64,000 nt of DNA, taken from positions 248,001 to 312,000 of the forward strand of contig CAWGTA010000008.1 of NCBI GenBank assembly GCA_963825305.1, read 5' to 3'. This document shows, in pieces, positions 55,116 to 62,573 of the stretch; position 1 is the stretch's first letter; every line of letters starts with the position of its first letter. Source of the DNA: PSRJ01 sp963825305. GTDB lineage: Bacteria > Acidobacteriota > Terriglobia > Bryobacterales > Bryobacteraceae. The position numbers and the translations under genes are program-made. Below the pieces are notes generated by a model that was not told the DNA's origin, made no database searches, and worked only from the letters and a program-made list of their open reading frames with translations.

Positions 55116-56446
55116 TCGTGCCGCCGAGCAAGAGGCCCCGCATCAGCTACGAAGGGCGCGTGGTGCTGCTGGCCTTGGGGGCGGGGCTGCCCGGCTCCGC
55201 GGTAGCGCTGGCGTATCTATGGGGCAGCGACCACGCATCGCAAGTGCAGTGGACCCTCACGGTGGTGATCGTGCTGTCGTGGCTGGGCTTCACCCTGGCG
55301 CTGCGCGACCGCGTGGTCTTTCCCCTACAGACGCTATCCAACTTATTGGCGGCCCTGCGCGAGGGGGATTTTTCGGTGCGCGGCCGCTCCCCGCGCCCCG
55401 ACGATGCGCTGGGCGAAGTCATGCGCGAGGTGAACACGCTGGGCGGCACGTTGCGCGAGCAGCGCCTGGGGGCCATGGAAGCGACCACGCTGCTGCAGAC
55501 GGTGATGAAGGAAATCGACGTGGCCGTCTTCGCCTTCGATGAGGGGCGCCGGTTGCGGCTGGTGAATCGCACAGGCGAACGGCTGCTGGCCGCGCCCTCG
55601 GAGCGTCTGCTGGGACAGAGCGCGGCCGATCTGGGGCTGGTGGGGTGCCTGGAAGGCCCGGCGCAGACCACTTTCCAAGGAGTCTTTCCGGGCGGGGCGG
55701 GGCGCTGGGGCATGCGGCGTACACCCATCCGCGAGCGCGGGCTGCCGCTGGAACTGGTGGTCATCTCCGATCTCACACAAGCTTTGAGCGAGCAGGAATT
55801 GCAGGCCTGGCAGCGGCTGGTGCGTGTGCTGGGCCACGAATTGAACAACTCGCTGGCGCCCATCAAATCCATCGCCGGGACCATGGAGACCCTGCTGGGG
55901 CGCGACGCGCTGCCGGACGATTGGCGCGAGGACATGCGCCGGGGACTGCATGTGATCACGTCGCGGTCGGAGAGCTTGAGCCGGTTCATCGGCGCCTACG
56001 CGCGGTTGGCCAAACTGCCGCGGCCGCAGTTCCAACCGCTGGAGCTGGCGGCCCTGGTACAACGCGCCACCCGCCTGGAAACGCGCGTGCCGGTTCGCCT
56101 GGAGCCAGGGCCGCCGCTGACCGTGCACGGCGATCCCGACCAGCTCGAACAGGTGCTCATCAACCTGCTGCGTAATGCCGCGGATGCGTCGCTGCCCGCT
56201 GGAAGCGCGGTGCGTGCGGGCTGGCGGCGCGATGGCCGGATGGTGGAAGTTTGGGTGGAAGATGAGGGGCCGGGACTGTCATCGACCGCCAATCTGTTCG
56301 TCCCGTTCTTTACGACCAAGCCGGGCGGCTCCGGGATCGGCCTGGTCTTGAGCCGGCAAATTGCGGAGGGCCACGGCGGTGCGCTCTCGCTGGACAACCG
56401 AACGCAGGGGCCCGGGTGCGTAGCGCGGCTGCGGCTGCCGGCGTAA
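55112..56446 (+). CDS. Sensor histidine kinase, NtrY/AtoS-like
   Basis: 444 residues; GTG start at 55112 inside the regulator stop. Two membrane segments (about 16-35 and 42-62) are followed by a HAMP-like linker (FPLQTLSNLLAALREGDFSVRG), a PAS domain (VFAFDEGRRLRLVNRTGERLL), then HisKA with His242 (LGHELNNSLAPI) and a HATPase with N (LINLLRNAAD), G1 (VEDEGPGL) and G2 (GSGIGLVLSRQIAEGHGG) boxes. It presumably phosphorylates the upstream regulator. The stimulus is unknown. The partner is the one frameshifted gene in this pair. Confidence 0.92.
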   Translation: MIVPPSKRPRISYEGRVVLLALGAGLPGSAVALAYLWGSDHASQVQWTLTVVIVLSWLGFTLALRDRVVFPLQTLSNLLAALREGDFSVRGRSPRPDDALGEVMREVNTLGGTLREQRLGAMEATTLLQTVMKEIDVAVFAFDEGRRLRLVNRTGERLLAAPSERLLGQSAADLGLVGCLEGPAQTTFQGVFPGGAGRWGMRRTPIRERGLPLELVVISDLTQALSEQELQAWQRLVRVLGHELNNSLAPIKSIAGTMETLLGRDALPDDWREDMRRGLHVITSRSESLSRFIGAYARLAKLPRPQFQPLELAALVQRATRLETRVPVRLEPGPPLTVHGDPDQLEQVLINLLRNAADASLPAGSAVRAGWRRDGRMVEVWVEDEGPGLSSTANLFVPFFTTKPGGSGIGLVLSRQIAEGHGGALSLDNRTQGPGCVARLRLPA

Positions 56447-56452
56447 ATAGCA

Positions 56453-56635
56453 AAATCCAGCTTTCAGCATTCAGCGATCAGCAATCAGCTTACAAGCCCA
56501 ATCACCGGCGGCGAAGACCGCCGGCGTTACGGCGCCCACCGGCGGCACGTAACGCCGGCGATCTTTGTCGCCGGTGCCGGTGTCGGCCGCTGTTCCAAAA
56601 GCTGAGAGTAGCTTTCAGCCGTCAGCTAGTCCGGC
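56453..56635. repeat. MITE-like palindromic element, copy A
   Basis: Outer arms CTTTCAGCATTCAGCGATCAGC and GCTGAGAGTAGCTTTCAGC enclose a second inverted pair: CACCGGCGGCGAAGACCGCC with GGCGTTACG, facing CGTAACGCCGGCGATCTTTG with TCGCCGGTG. A terminal GCTGTTCCAAAAGCTGA is shared with the copy at 61173. Confidence 0.75.
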
Positions 56636-57684
56636 GGATTCGAGCTTGCAGCCGCGGTCTTTTGCCGTTGCTTTCGCAGTAAACCGCCAAAGCCCAGGAT
56701 CGGAACCAGCAAGCTGAGCAACCAACCGGTGGTCCTCGGTTCTGGAACAGCAGCGGTGGCGACGAATCCACGTTGCAGACCTGTGGTTGCGTCCACGTAG
56801 AACCCGGTAAGTTCGCCTGAGTCGTTGATCCCGGTAATCTGGGTAATGCTTACACCGGTCATGGCGGCGTTCGGGTCATCGAGAAATGTATATTTCTGGG
56901 TATTAGTGTTGAACAGAAAACCGTGTTGGCTCCCGTCCGGGGTTTGATAGTAGCCAGCTACAATACCAAGATCGTTGATGCTGAGGAATTGCGTGAGCAC
57001 GATGTTGGCGACGTTCGGATCGGGCTCCAATGTAAAGGACTGGGACAAGGAGTTGTACAAAAACCCGTGCTGGTGAACACCGTCTAGGGAGTAAAAGCCG
57101 GCCACCTGACCGTTGCCATTCACGCTCTGCGCGTTCGTCACCAACGCGTTCACAACCGGGTTCAACGTCGTATAGATGCCGTTCTGAAGCAGGTATCCCG
57201 GCGTCGCGCCGGTGGCACTATCGGTGTACTGGCCAACGATCACACCGGTATCATTGATGCCAAACGCCGTCTGGAACACGGTCGTGCCGTTGACCGCGGC
57301 GAGAGTCACTGGTGAGTTGCCAACCATCTCAAACGCCGTCCCGTTTGAATCCCCGCCGACCACCGTGAGCGCATCGTTGACCCCGTTCGCCATCGCCAAC
57401 GGATCCCCGCCGATCGATATGGGTGCGATTGCGCCGTTAGGGCTGCGGATGAAATTTGTTAGCAGTGTCGGGGTTGCCGCGTTGTCAGACGAGAAGCCCA
57501 CAACAGCGCCATTATTGTTGATGCCGTTTACTGTAGTTCCCCCACCGTTGTTTCCCGGACCGTCGAATGAGGTGAAAGTGTAAGGCACGTCTGCCTTTGC
57601 CGAGACCGCGAAAACGAGGGCCACTGCACCCAGAGCGAGGGACCTTAAAAGCTTACAGGTTCTTCGAGCCGCAAACATATACAT
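56626..57684 (-). CDS. PEP-CTERM-anchored secreted protein with HAF-type repeats
   Basis: 352 residues; ATG at 57684 with AAGGAG about eight bases upstream. Signal peptide ends VFAVSAKA. The body has five or six units of the GIND(T/S)G...(V/L)xGxY type (INNNGAVVGFSSD, GINDTGVIVGQY, SINDLGIVAGYY, GINDSGELTGFY), as in HAF repeats. The C-terminus is VPEPRTTGWLLSLLVPILGF then LRKQRQK: a VPEP motif, membrane segment and basic tail, the PEP-CTERM sorting signal read by exosortase. No exosortase gene is in the window. It is probably a surface protein. Confidence 0.9.
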   Translation of the reverse strand: MYMFAARRTCKLLRSLALGAVALVFAVSAKADVPYTFTSFDGPGNNGGGTTVNGINNNGAVVGFSSDNAATPTLLTNFIRSPNGAIAPISIGGDPLAMANGVNDALTVVGGDSNGTAFEMVGNSPVTLAAVNGTTVFQTAFGINDTGVIVGQYTDSATGATPGYLLQNGIYTTLNPVVNALVTNAQSVNGNGQVAGFYSLDGVHQHGFLYNSLSQSFTLEPDPNVANIVLTQFLSINDLGIVAGYYQTPDGSQHGFLFNTNTQKYTFLDDPNAAMTGVSITQITGINDSGELTGFYVDATTGLQRGFVATAAVPEPRTTGWLLSLLVPILGFGGLLRKQRQKTAAASSNPPD

Positions 57685-57858
57685 AAGTTACGCTCCTTCG
57701 CATTTGAGCTGATCCGAACTCGCACGATGGTAGCATTCCCGTTCTGCGGCTGAAAATTTCTTCGATTCGTAATGTGATTATCGATACTCGGTTGGCTGCT
57801 GACCGCCAGTTGGCAGTCAGAAGATGTAGGATCATCACGATCCCACCCGCGATTGCGC

Positions 57859-58341
57859 CTACCGGCGTAGTAGGTTGTTCCGCTCGTTTCGAGTCCACTT
57901 ATAAATCCGCTCGCGCTCCACATCGCTAAGCCGGGCTTCGGGATGCAGCAATACATATCGCTGAACCGGCATCTCATGGTTTCTGACCGCACTGCCGATC
58001 TCGCTCAGCAAACGAACGCGTTCATCGCTGGAGTAATCCTGCCACCGCGACAGGTTCATATGCAGACGGGCTTGTTGAACGTCGCGGGCAAGCAGCCATG
58101 ACATCGGTGCGACGTGACTGTACCAGGGCCACTCGGTTCGTTGCGAGTGGCAGTTCTGGCAGGCTCGCTTGAGGATCGCAAGTGTCTCCGGATCGATCTG
58201 CGCCCCGCGGAGGATGGTCTGGTTGCCTTTCGAGTCGCTGGGAGACCCGAGGGGATGAATGAGTGAGCCGCCCACCGCAGCGATGGCGGTCGCCCCAACT
58301 GCGATCAAAAATTTCTTGCGCATCCGTCCTCCCCAACTCAT
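57859..58341 (-). CDS. Haem-binding-domain exported cytochrome-like protein
   Basis: 160 residues; the ATG at 58341 overlaps the preceding stop (ATGA), and an ATG at 58323 with GGAGG upstream is an alternative. Signal/anchor segment KKFLIAVGATAIAAVGGSL. The haem motif is CQNCHSQRTEWPWYSHVAPMSWLLARD, characteristic of the Haem_bd domain, which binds one c-type haem. It lies last in a phosphoesterase-cytochrome operon. It probably transfers electrons in the periplasm. Confidence 0.88.
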   Translation of the reverse strand: MSWGGRMRKKFLIAVGATAIAAVGGSLIHPLGSPSDSKGNQTILRGAQIDPETLAILKRACQNCHSQRTEWPWYSHVAPMSWLLARDVQQARLHMNLSRWQDYSSDERVRLLSEIGSAVRNHEMPVQRYVLLHPEARLSDVERERIYKWTRNERNNLLRR

Positions 58342-58715
58342 TTGCCCGACAACTGTTTTAGGTAGGCGATGATGTTCGCCCGATCGACTGGGTCGTTCAG
58401 CCGAAAGGCCATGTCATTGCCGGGAATTACGCTTTCGGTATCGGTAAGCCATCGGTCCAGCGTCGATTCATCCCACGTGACCGATGTCTTCTTCATCGCG
58501 TCCGAGTAGGGAAACCGCGGGTCCTTTCCCGAATGGCGGCCGTATATGCCGCGCAGGGGCGGCCCGACTTTGGCCTTATCGAGCCCATGGCAGCCGGTGC
58601 ATCGGTTTTCGAAAACGTCGCGGCCACGGCCGGCGTCCTTGATGGAGGCAGCCATCGCAATGGTTGCGCAGACCACGCCCGTTAGAATCGTCAGTGTTTT
58701 TCTTGCTCGTTGCAT
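58338..58715 (-). CDS. c-type cytochrome, class I
   Basis: 125 residues. A signal peptide (TILTGVVCATIAMAA) precedes one c-type haem site NRCTGCHGLD at about 37-46 and the axial Met in GNDMAFRL near 100. The closing helix is VDRANIIAYLKQL. It is a small periplasmic electron carrier. Its stop overlaps the start of the haem-binding protein gene, and it follows the phosphoesterase by 38 bases, so these three genes form an operon. Confidence 0.9.
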   Translation of the reverse strand: MQRARKTLTILTGVVCATIAMAASIKDAGRGRDVFENRCTGCHGLDKAKVGPPLRGIYGRHSGKDPRFPYSDAMKKTSVTWDESTLDRWLTDTESVIPGNDMAFRLNDPVDRANIIAYLKQLSGK

Positions 58716-58753
58716 ATGAGCCCAGCCCCTCCTTTGTTTTCCACTTGCCCGGT

Positions 58754-59719
58754 CTACGCGGCGCCCAGCGGCGAATCTACCACCGCAAGGTGATGCGATC
58801 CCGCCACGAAATTGACATCGCGGATACCAAGCACTTCCCGAAGTTGTTCCGCGGGCACCTTCATGGGTCCGGCGGACGCCGCACTTCCTGGCGCGGGCTG
58901 GGGAAATGCCGTCGACATCGCGGAGTGGAACGTAACATTTCCTTCCACTTTCTGCATCACCTGATGAATGTGCCCATTGAGCACGGTGACCGAGCCGAAT
59001 CGCTTCAGCAGATCGAGGGCTTGCGCGCTGTCCTTAGTTGCCCAACCCCACTCCGGATATGCGGCCCAGAGAGGAATATGAGCAAAGACCACAATCGGAG
59101 TGCTGGCCGTCAACCGGCCCACATCGTTCTTGAGCCACGCCATTTGTTGGTCTCCAATGGAACCCATGCCTTCCAGTTGGGCCGCGTTGTTCAGGCCGAT
59201 AAAATGAATCCCCTTGTGATCGAAACTCTGCCATCCCCGTCCCTCGGTGCTCTTGCCGAAACGCTCCATGTATTGCTTGCCGTCGTCGCCCAGCAAGTCG
59301 TGCTCGCCGGGGACGAAGAACGTCTGCTTCTGACGCAATCCACGAAGCAACTGGTCCAGCGTGTCGAACTCAGTGGCCTTGGCCAGGTGCGACAGATCCC
59401 CGGTATGAAGGATGAAGTCGGGTTGCCGGTCCAGCGCGTTAATCTTATCCACTGCTACCTGAAACGTTCCGTTAACATCGGGATTGGCCGCCTTGTCGAA
59501 ACCGATGTGACTGTCGCTGATTTGTACAAAAGCGAAGTCCTCGGCGCCAGTCTTGGGAGCCCCCAGCAGGCGGGATGCCGGTATACCACCCGCGAAGCTC
59601 CACACCAGCCCCGCTCCGGCCCATTGCATACATTTCAGGAAGCCGCGTCTGTCGACGTCGCGGTCGAGGATGACCGCCGCATTTTGCCGCTTGTCTTTAA
59701 TCTCAATCATTGGGAACAC
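58754..59719 (-). CDS. Tat-exported metallophosphoesterase
   Basis: 321 residues. The N-terminal twin-Arg motif DRRGFLKCMQWAGAGLVW suggests Tat export. The calcineurin-like metal site has FVQISDSHIGFD (Asp/His), ILHTGDLSH (Asp), VPGEHDLLG (Glu-His for the usual Asn-His), VVFAHIPLW (His) and LNGHIHQ (His). It hydrolyses phosphate esters in the periplasm; substrate unknown. It is first gene of the operon with two cytochromes and is divergent from the ECF sigma gene at 59903 with 183 bases between starts. That spacer may carry promoters for both (inference). Confidence 0.9.
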   Translation of the reverse strand: MFPMIEIKDKRQNAAVILDRDVDRRGFLKCMQWAGAGLVWSFAGGIPASRLLGAPKTGAEDFAFVQISDSHIGFDKAANPDVNGTFQVAVDKINALDRQPDFILHTGDLSHLAKATEFDTLDQLLRGLRQKQTFFVPGEHDLLGDDGKQYMERFGKSTEGRGWQSFDHKGIHFIGLNNAAQLEGMGSIGDQQMAWLKNDVGRLTASTPIVVFAHIPLWAAYPEWGWATKDSAQALDLLKRFGSVTVLNGHIHQVMQKVEGNVTFHSAMSTAFPQPAPGSAASAGPMKVPAEQLREVLGIRDVNFVAGSHHLAVVDSPLGAA

Positions 59720-59902
59720 CTTTCTGTGGCGGCGTGAGCGCCGCCTTCGTCTGAGGAGACAGCCCGCACTGCAAATTTATTCCCACACCGGAAGAGCGGG
59801 AATAAATGACGGCCGAGTCACGTCCATACAGGAAGGCGAGACTTTTACGGAAAGATCGTTTTACGCGAAACTGGAGGGAACATTCACTTCGGAAAGGACT
59901 CC

Positions 59903-60430
59903 GTGGAGACGAAGGTCAGGTATTTCGAGCTGACCATGTGGCCGCATTTGCGAGCCGCATATAACCTGGCGCGCTGGTTGGTGCGCAACGACCAGGACGC
60001 CGAGGACATCGTGCAGGAGTCGTTCTTGAAGGCTTACAAAGCCCAGGAGAGCTTCCGCGGTAGCGAAGCCAAGACATGGATGTTATCGATTGTCCGGAAT
60101 ACGGCGATGGATTTCCTGCGGCGTTACAAATCAAATATTGCGGTGCCCATGGCAGATCACGCGTACGAACCAAAGGACGATTCGCCTGATCCGGAGCGCG
60201 AATTACTCGAACAGTCACGCCGCGAGCAGGTACGCCAGGCGATCGCGCACCTGGCAGGGGAATTCCGCGAAGTGATTGTGTTGCGGGAAATAGAAGGCCT
60301 GTCCTATAAAGAGATCGCATCCGTGCTTAGCATCCCCATGGGAACAGTTATGTCCAGGTTGTCGCGGGCGCGAAATCTGCTGTTGGTGGAATTGGGCGGA
60401 TCAAAGGAGGTTCAGCATGACTTGCCGTGA
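59903..60430 (+). CDS. ECF-family RNA polymerase sigma factor
   Basis: 175 residues from a GTG at 59903 (GGAAAGGA upstream). Region 2 has NDQDAEDIVQESFLKAYKAQ and KTWMLSIVRNTAMDFLRR. Region 4 has REVIVLREIEGLSYKEIASVLSIPMGTVMSRLSRAR. It starts transcription from stress or envelope-signal promoters. Its 3' end overlaps the anti-sigma start by fourteen bases, so the pair is translationally coupled. The divergent phosphoesterase operon is a candidate target. It belongs to a different ECF type from the one at 11051. Confidence 0.93.
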   Translation: METKVRYFELTMWPHLRAAYNLARWLVRNDQDAEDIVQESFLKAYKAQESFRGSEAKTWMLSIVRNTAMDFLRRYKSNIAVPMADHAYEPKDDSPDPERELLEQSRREQVRQAIAHLAGEFREVIVLREIEGLSYKEIASVLSIPMGTVMSRLSRARNLLLVELGGSKEVQHDLP

Positions 60431-61167
60431 AGCCGGACCGCTATTGCACGCACGGCTGGATGAGGAGTTGGACATGGCGGGGTCCGCAAGCATCGATCTC
60501 CATCTATCCGATTGCCGCGCCTGTGCTGCCCAGTATGCGGCCCTGCAGAATCTGCATGAGGAAATCGCCGCAGCGGATCTGGCATATGCGCCTGGAGCTC
60601 GCGTTCGAGCGGAAACTTGCGGCACAATTTCGGCAGGAAGAGAAATCGCCGTTTCGTTTCTGGACCAATCGCTGGCTCAATGCCTATGTTGTTGCGGCGA
60701 CGATTGGCATCGCGGCGCTGGCTGTTTTTGTCCCCATGCAACGGAGCAGCAGCGGAACAGAGGCTACCGTCGCTGAGATTCTCGATGATCATTTGAGAGC
60801 CCTCCAACCGATGCATCAGGTGGACGTGCCCAGCTCAGACCAACACACCGTCAAGCCCTGGTTCCAGGGCAAGACTAATTTTTCGCCTCCAGTTCCCGAT
60901 CTAAGCAAGGAAGACTTCATCCTCATCGGAGGTCGTCTCGAGGTGATCCATCAGCAGCCCGCGGCGGCGATCGTCTACCGTCGCAGGCAACACATCGTGA
61001 GCTTGTACGTGTCGCCTTCACCAGGCGCCGATTCGACGACGGAACTCCGCGAGTTGGGAGGCTATCATCTGCTCCACTGGATGCAGAACAAGATGAGCTA
61101 CTGGGCGGTCTCGGATGTCGATACAAACGACCTCAAGACGTTCGCAGATCTCATTCGTGGGAGATGA
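60417..61167 (+). CDS. Anti-sigma factor, frameshifted near 60600
   Basis: The N-terminal zinc-finger anti-sigma domain (ASIDLHLSDCRACAAQYAAL, with His-x3-Cys-x2-Cys) is in the first frame from the ATG at 60417. The continuation, ERKLAAQFRQEEKSPF then a membrane span (YVVAATIGIAALAVFV) and a periplasmic domain (GRLEVIHQQPAAAIVYRRRQ), is one base out of phase, near GCTCGCGTTCGAGCGG. The full span is one base more than a multiple of three. The protein would hold the ECF sigma at the membrane; if the shift is real it is truncated and the sigma may be free. Confidence 0.83.
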
Positions 61168-61172
61168 TAAGG

Positions 61173-61385
61173 CTGGCTTTCAGCATTCAGCGGTCAGCTA
61201 TCAGCTCTCAAAGCCAATCACCGGCGGCAAGGACCGCCAGCGTTACGGCGCCACCGGGCCTGCTGCGGAGCGGCGTGACGGGCCGCCGGGCCTGCGGCTG
61301 AGCGCCCACACGTAACGCCGGCGATCTTTGTCGCCGGTGCCGTTGTTCCAAAAGCTGACCGCTGAAAGCTGATTGCTGAAAGCTT
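61173..61385. repeat. MITE-like palindromic element, copy B
   Basis: Ends GGCTTTCAGCATTCAGCGGT and GCTGATTGCTGAAAGC are inverted. Inner arms CACCGGCGGCAAGGACCGCC, with AGCGTTACG, face CGTAACGCCGGCGATCTTTG, with TCGCCGGTG. A GC-rich centre (about 61250-61310) is longer than in copy A. It may end the anti-sigma transcript. Confidence 0.75.
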
Positions 61386-61391
61386 CTTGCC

Positions 61392-62213
61392 TCACTTGCC
61401 GACCATATGCTTTGGCGACGTGTCGTTTTCGTTGCAGATGAACTCGATCAGCTCCGTGTCGGGCATGAGGCGCTGATCCACTTTGACGGTGAACGGCTTG
61501 GTGTACGCCTTCGGATCGTCAATCGTGACCTCGATTTCGAGGCGTCCGAAATTCACTCGCCGGTACCGCTCGGTCAGTTTGGCTGCGTCGGTTTGCGGGC
61601 TGCCGTTGATATCCAGCCAGCCGCCGTCTCGCAGGCCGGTGGTCTCTACCACCAGAGTGTCTCCCTCCCACTTTCCGATCGAGTAGCCATACCACCAGGG
61701 CTCCACGTCGTCGTTGCGCGGTAGGGGCCGGCCGTCCGTGAAGATCTGCCGAATCCCTCCATTGGCCTCGTACAGGATGACGATCAGGCCAGGGGTCTGG
61801 ATGATCTTGCGCGGCTGGGGGTGCGTGTGGAATTGCATGAGACCCATGGGCAGGCAGTGGGCGTCGGGGTTGTCTTTGTCGTTTTCCGCCACGCGGCTCT
61901 TCAAGAGGTCCGCGGCCCATGGTTGGAGCGGCAAGCCATCCTTGAGCCCCGCGCCGATGTTCCGGAACGTAGCGACGGCAATCGAGCCGTCGGGGAGGAC
62001 GTTCCCGGGTTGCCCGCCCCCGCGGAAGTTCTGCCAGATTCCGGAAAGGTCCGGCTTGCCATCGGCGGCTTTCGGCGCGGGCGCCTCCAGGTTCGGCTTC
62101 CCATCGGGAGTGCGCGGGGCTCCGGATGCCCGGTAAGACGGCCATTGCGCCGAGAGAGTTGCGGGGACGGCCACCAGAACCACGAAAGCAAATGGGATGA
62201 CTATTCTTCTCAT
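61392..62213 (-). CDS. Secreted DGKPDLSG-family protein
   Basis: 273 residues; ATG at 62213. Signal peptide MRRIVIPFAFVVLVAVPATL. PDGKPNLEAPAPK and ADGKPDLSGIWQNF follow. A middle part has GGIRQIFTDGRPLP, and the late conserved stretch KWEGDTLVVETTGLRDGG then KLTERYRRVNFGRLEIEVTIDDP matches the paralogue at 46363. The function is unknown. It lies beside the ADOP permease at 62574 but diverges from it, with the promoter region between them. This is the second such pairing in the window. Confidence 0.87.
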   Translation of the reverse strand: MRRIVIPFAFVVLVAVPATLSAQWPSYRASGAPRTPDGKPNLEAPAPKAADGKPDLSGIWQNFRGGGQPGNVLPDGSIAVATFRNIGAGLKDGLPLQPWAADLLKSRVAENDKDNPDAHCLPMGLMQFHTHPQPRKIIQTPGLIVILYEANGGIRQIFTDGRPLPRNDDVEPWWYGYSIGKWEGDTLVVETTGLRDGGWLDINGSPQTDAAKLTERYRRVNFGRLEIEVTIDDPKAYTKPFTVKVDQRLMPDTELIEFICNENDTSPKHMVGK

Positions 62214-62573
62214 ATTTGGCTTTCCTTGAGCGGTGCCTTAACAGCTTACCGCCGCACGGGGCGGCGAAGCATTCACAAACACTCTCAAGCTGTGAATCCA
62301 GAATTTCAGCTTACATTTGAACGCGAGTCGCCTTTTGAGATCCTTTGAGGATTCGTTGAACCTTCTATTTTCACAAAACTTCTCGTATGTTCGATTTCGG
62401 GAAAGGTATTGCTGCGACCGGACGGTGGGCGCCGGCGCGAATCCCAGCAGATGGAGCCATCCCGTTCAGTATCAGAGGTTTGCCAGTGGGCTGGCAGTGG
62501 CCAGTAACTTGCGTTGTTTCCAGGTTCAACTTTTGCGAACGGACCGGTCGCAAAGCCGGCAGGAGGAGACAAG
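62214..62573. other. Divergent promoter region between the secreted gene and the ADOP permease
   Basis: A 360-base spacer without a supported gene. A small plus-strand ORF from 62387 overlaps the ADOP start and looks like a shadow. AGGAGG at 62561-62566 is the ribosome binding site of the permease. Neither a PadR regulator nor an ATPase gene is present. Confidence 0.5.
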
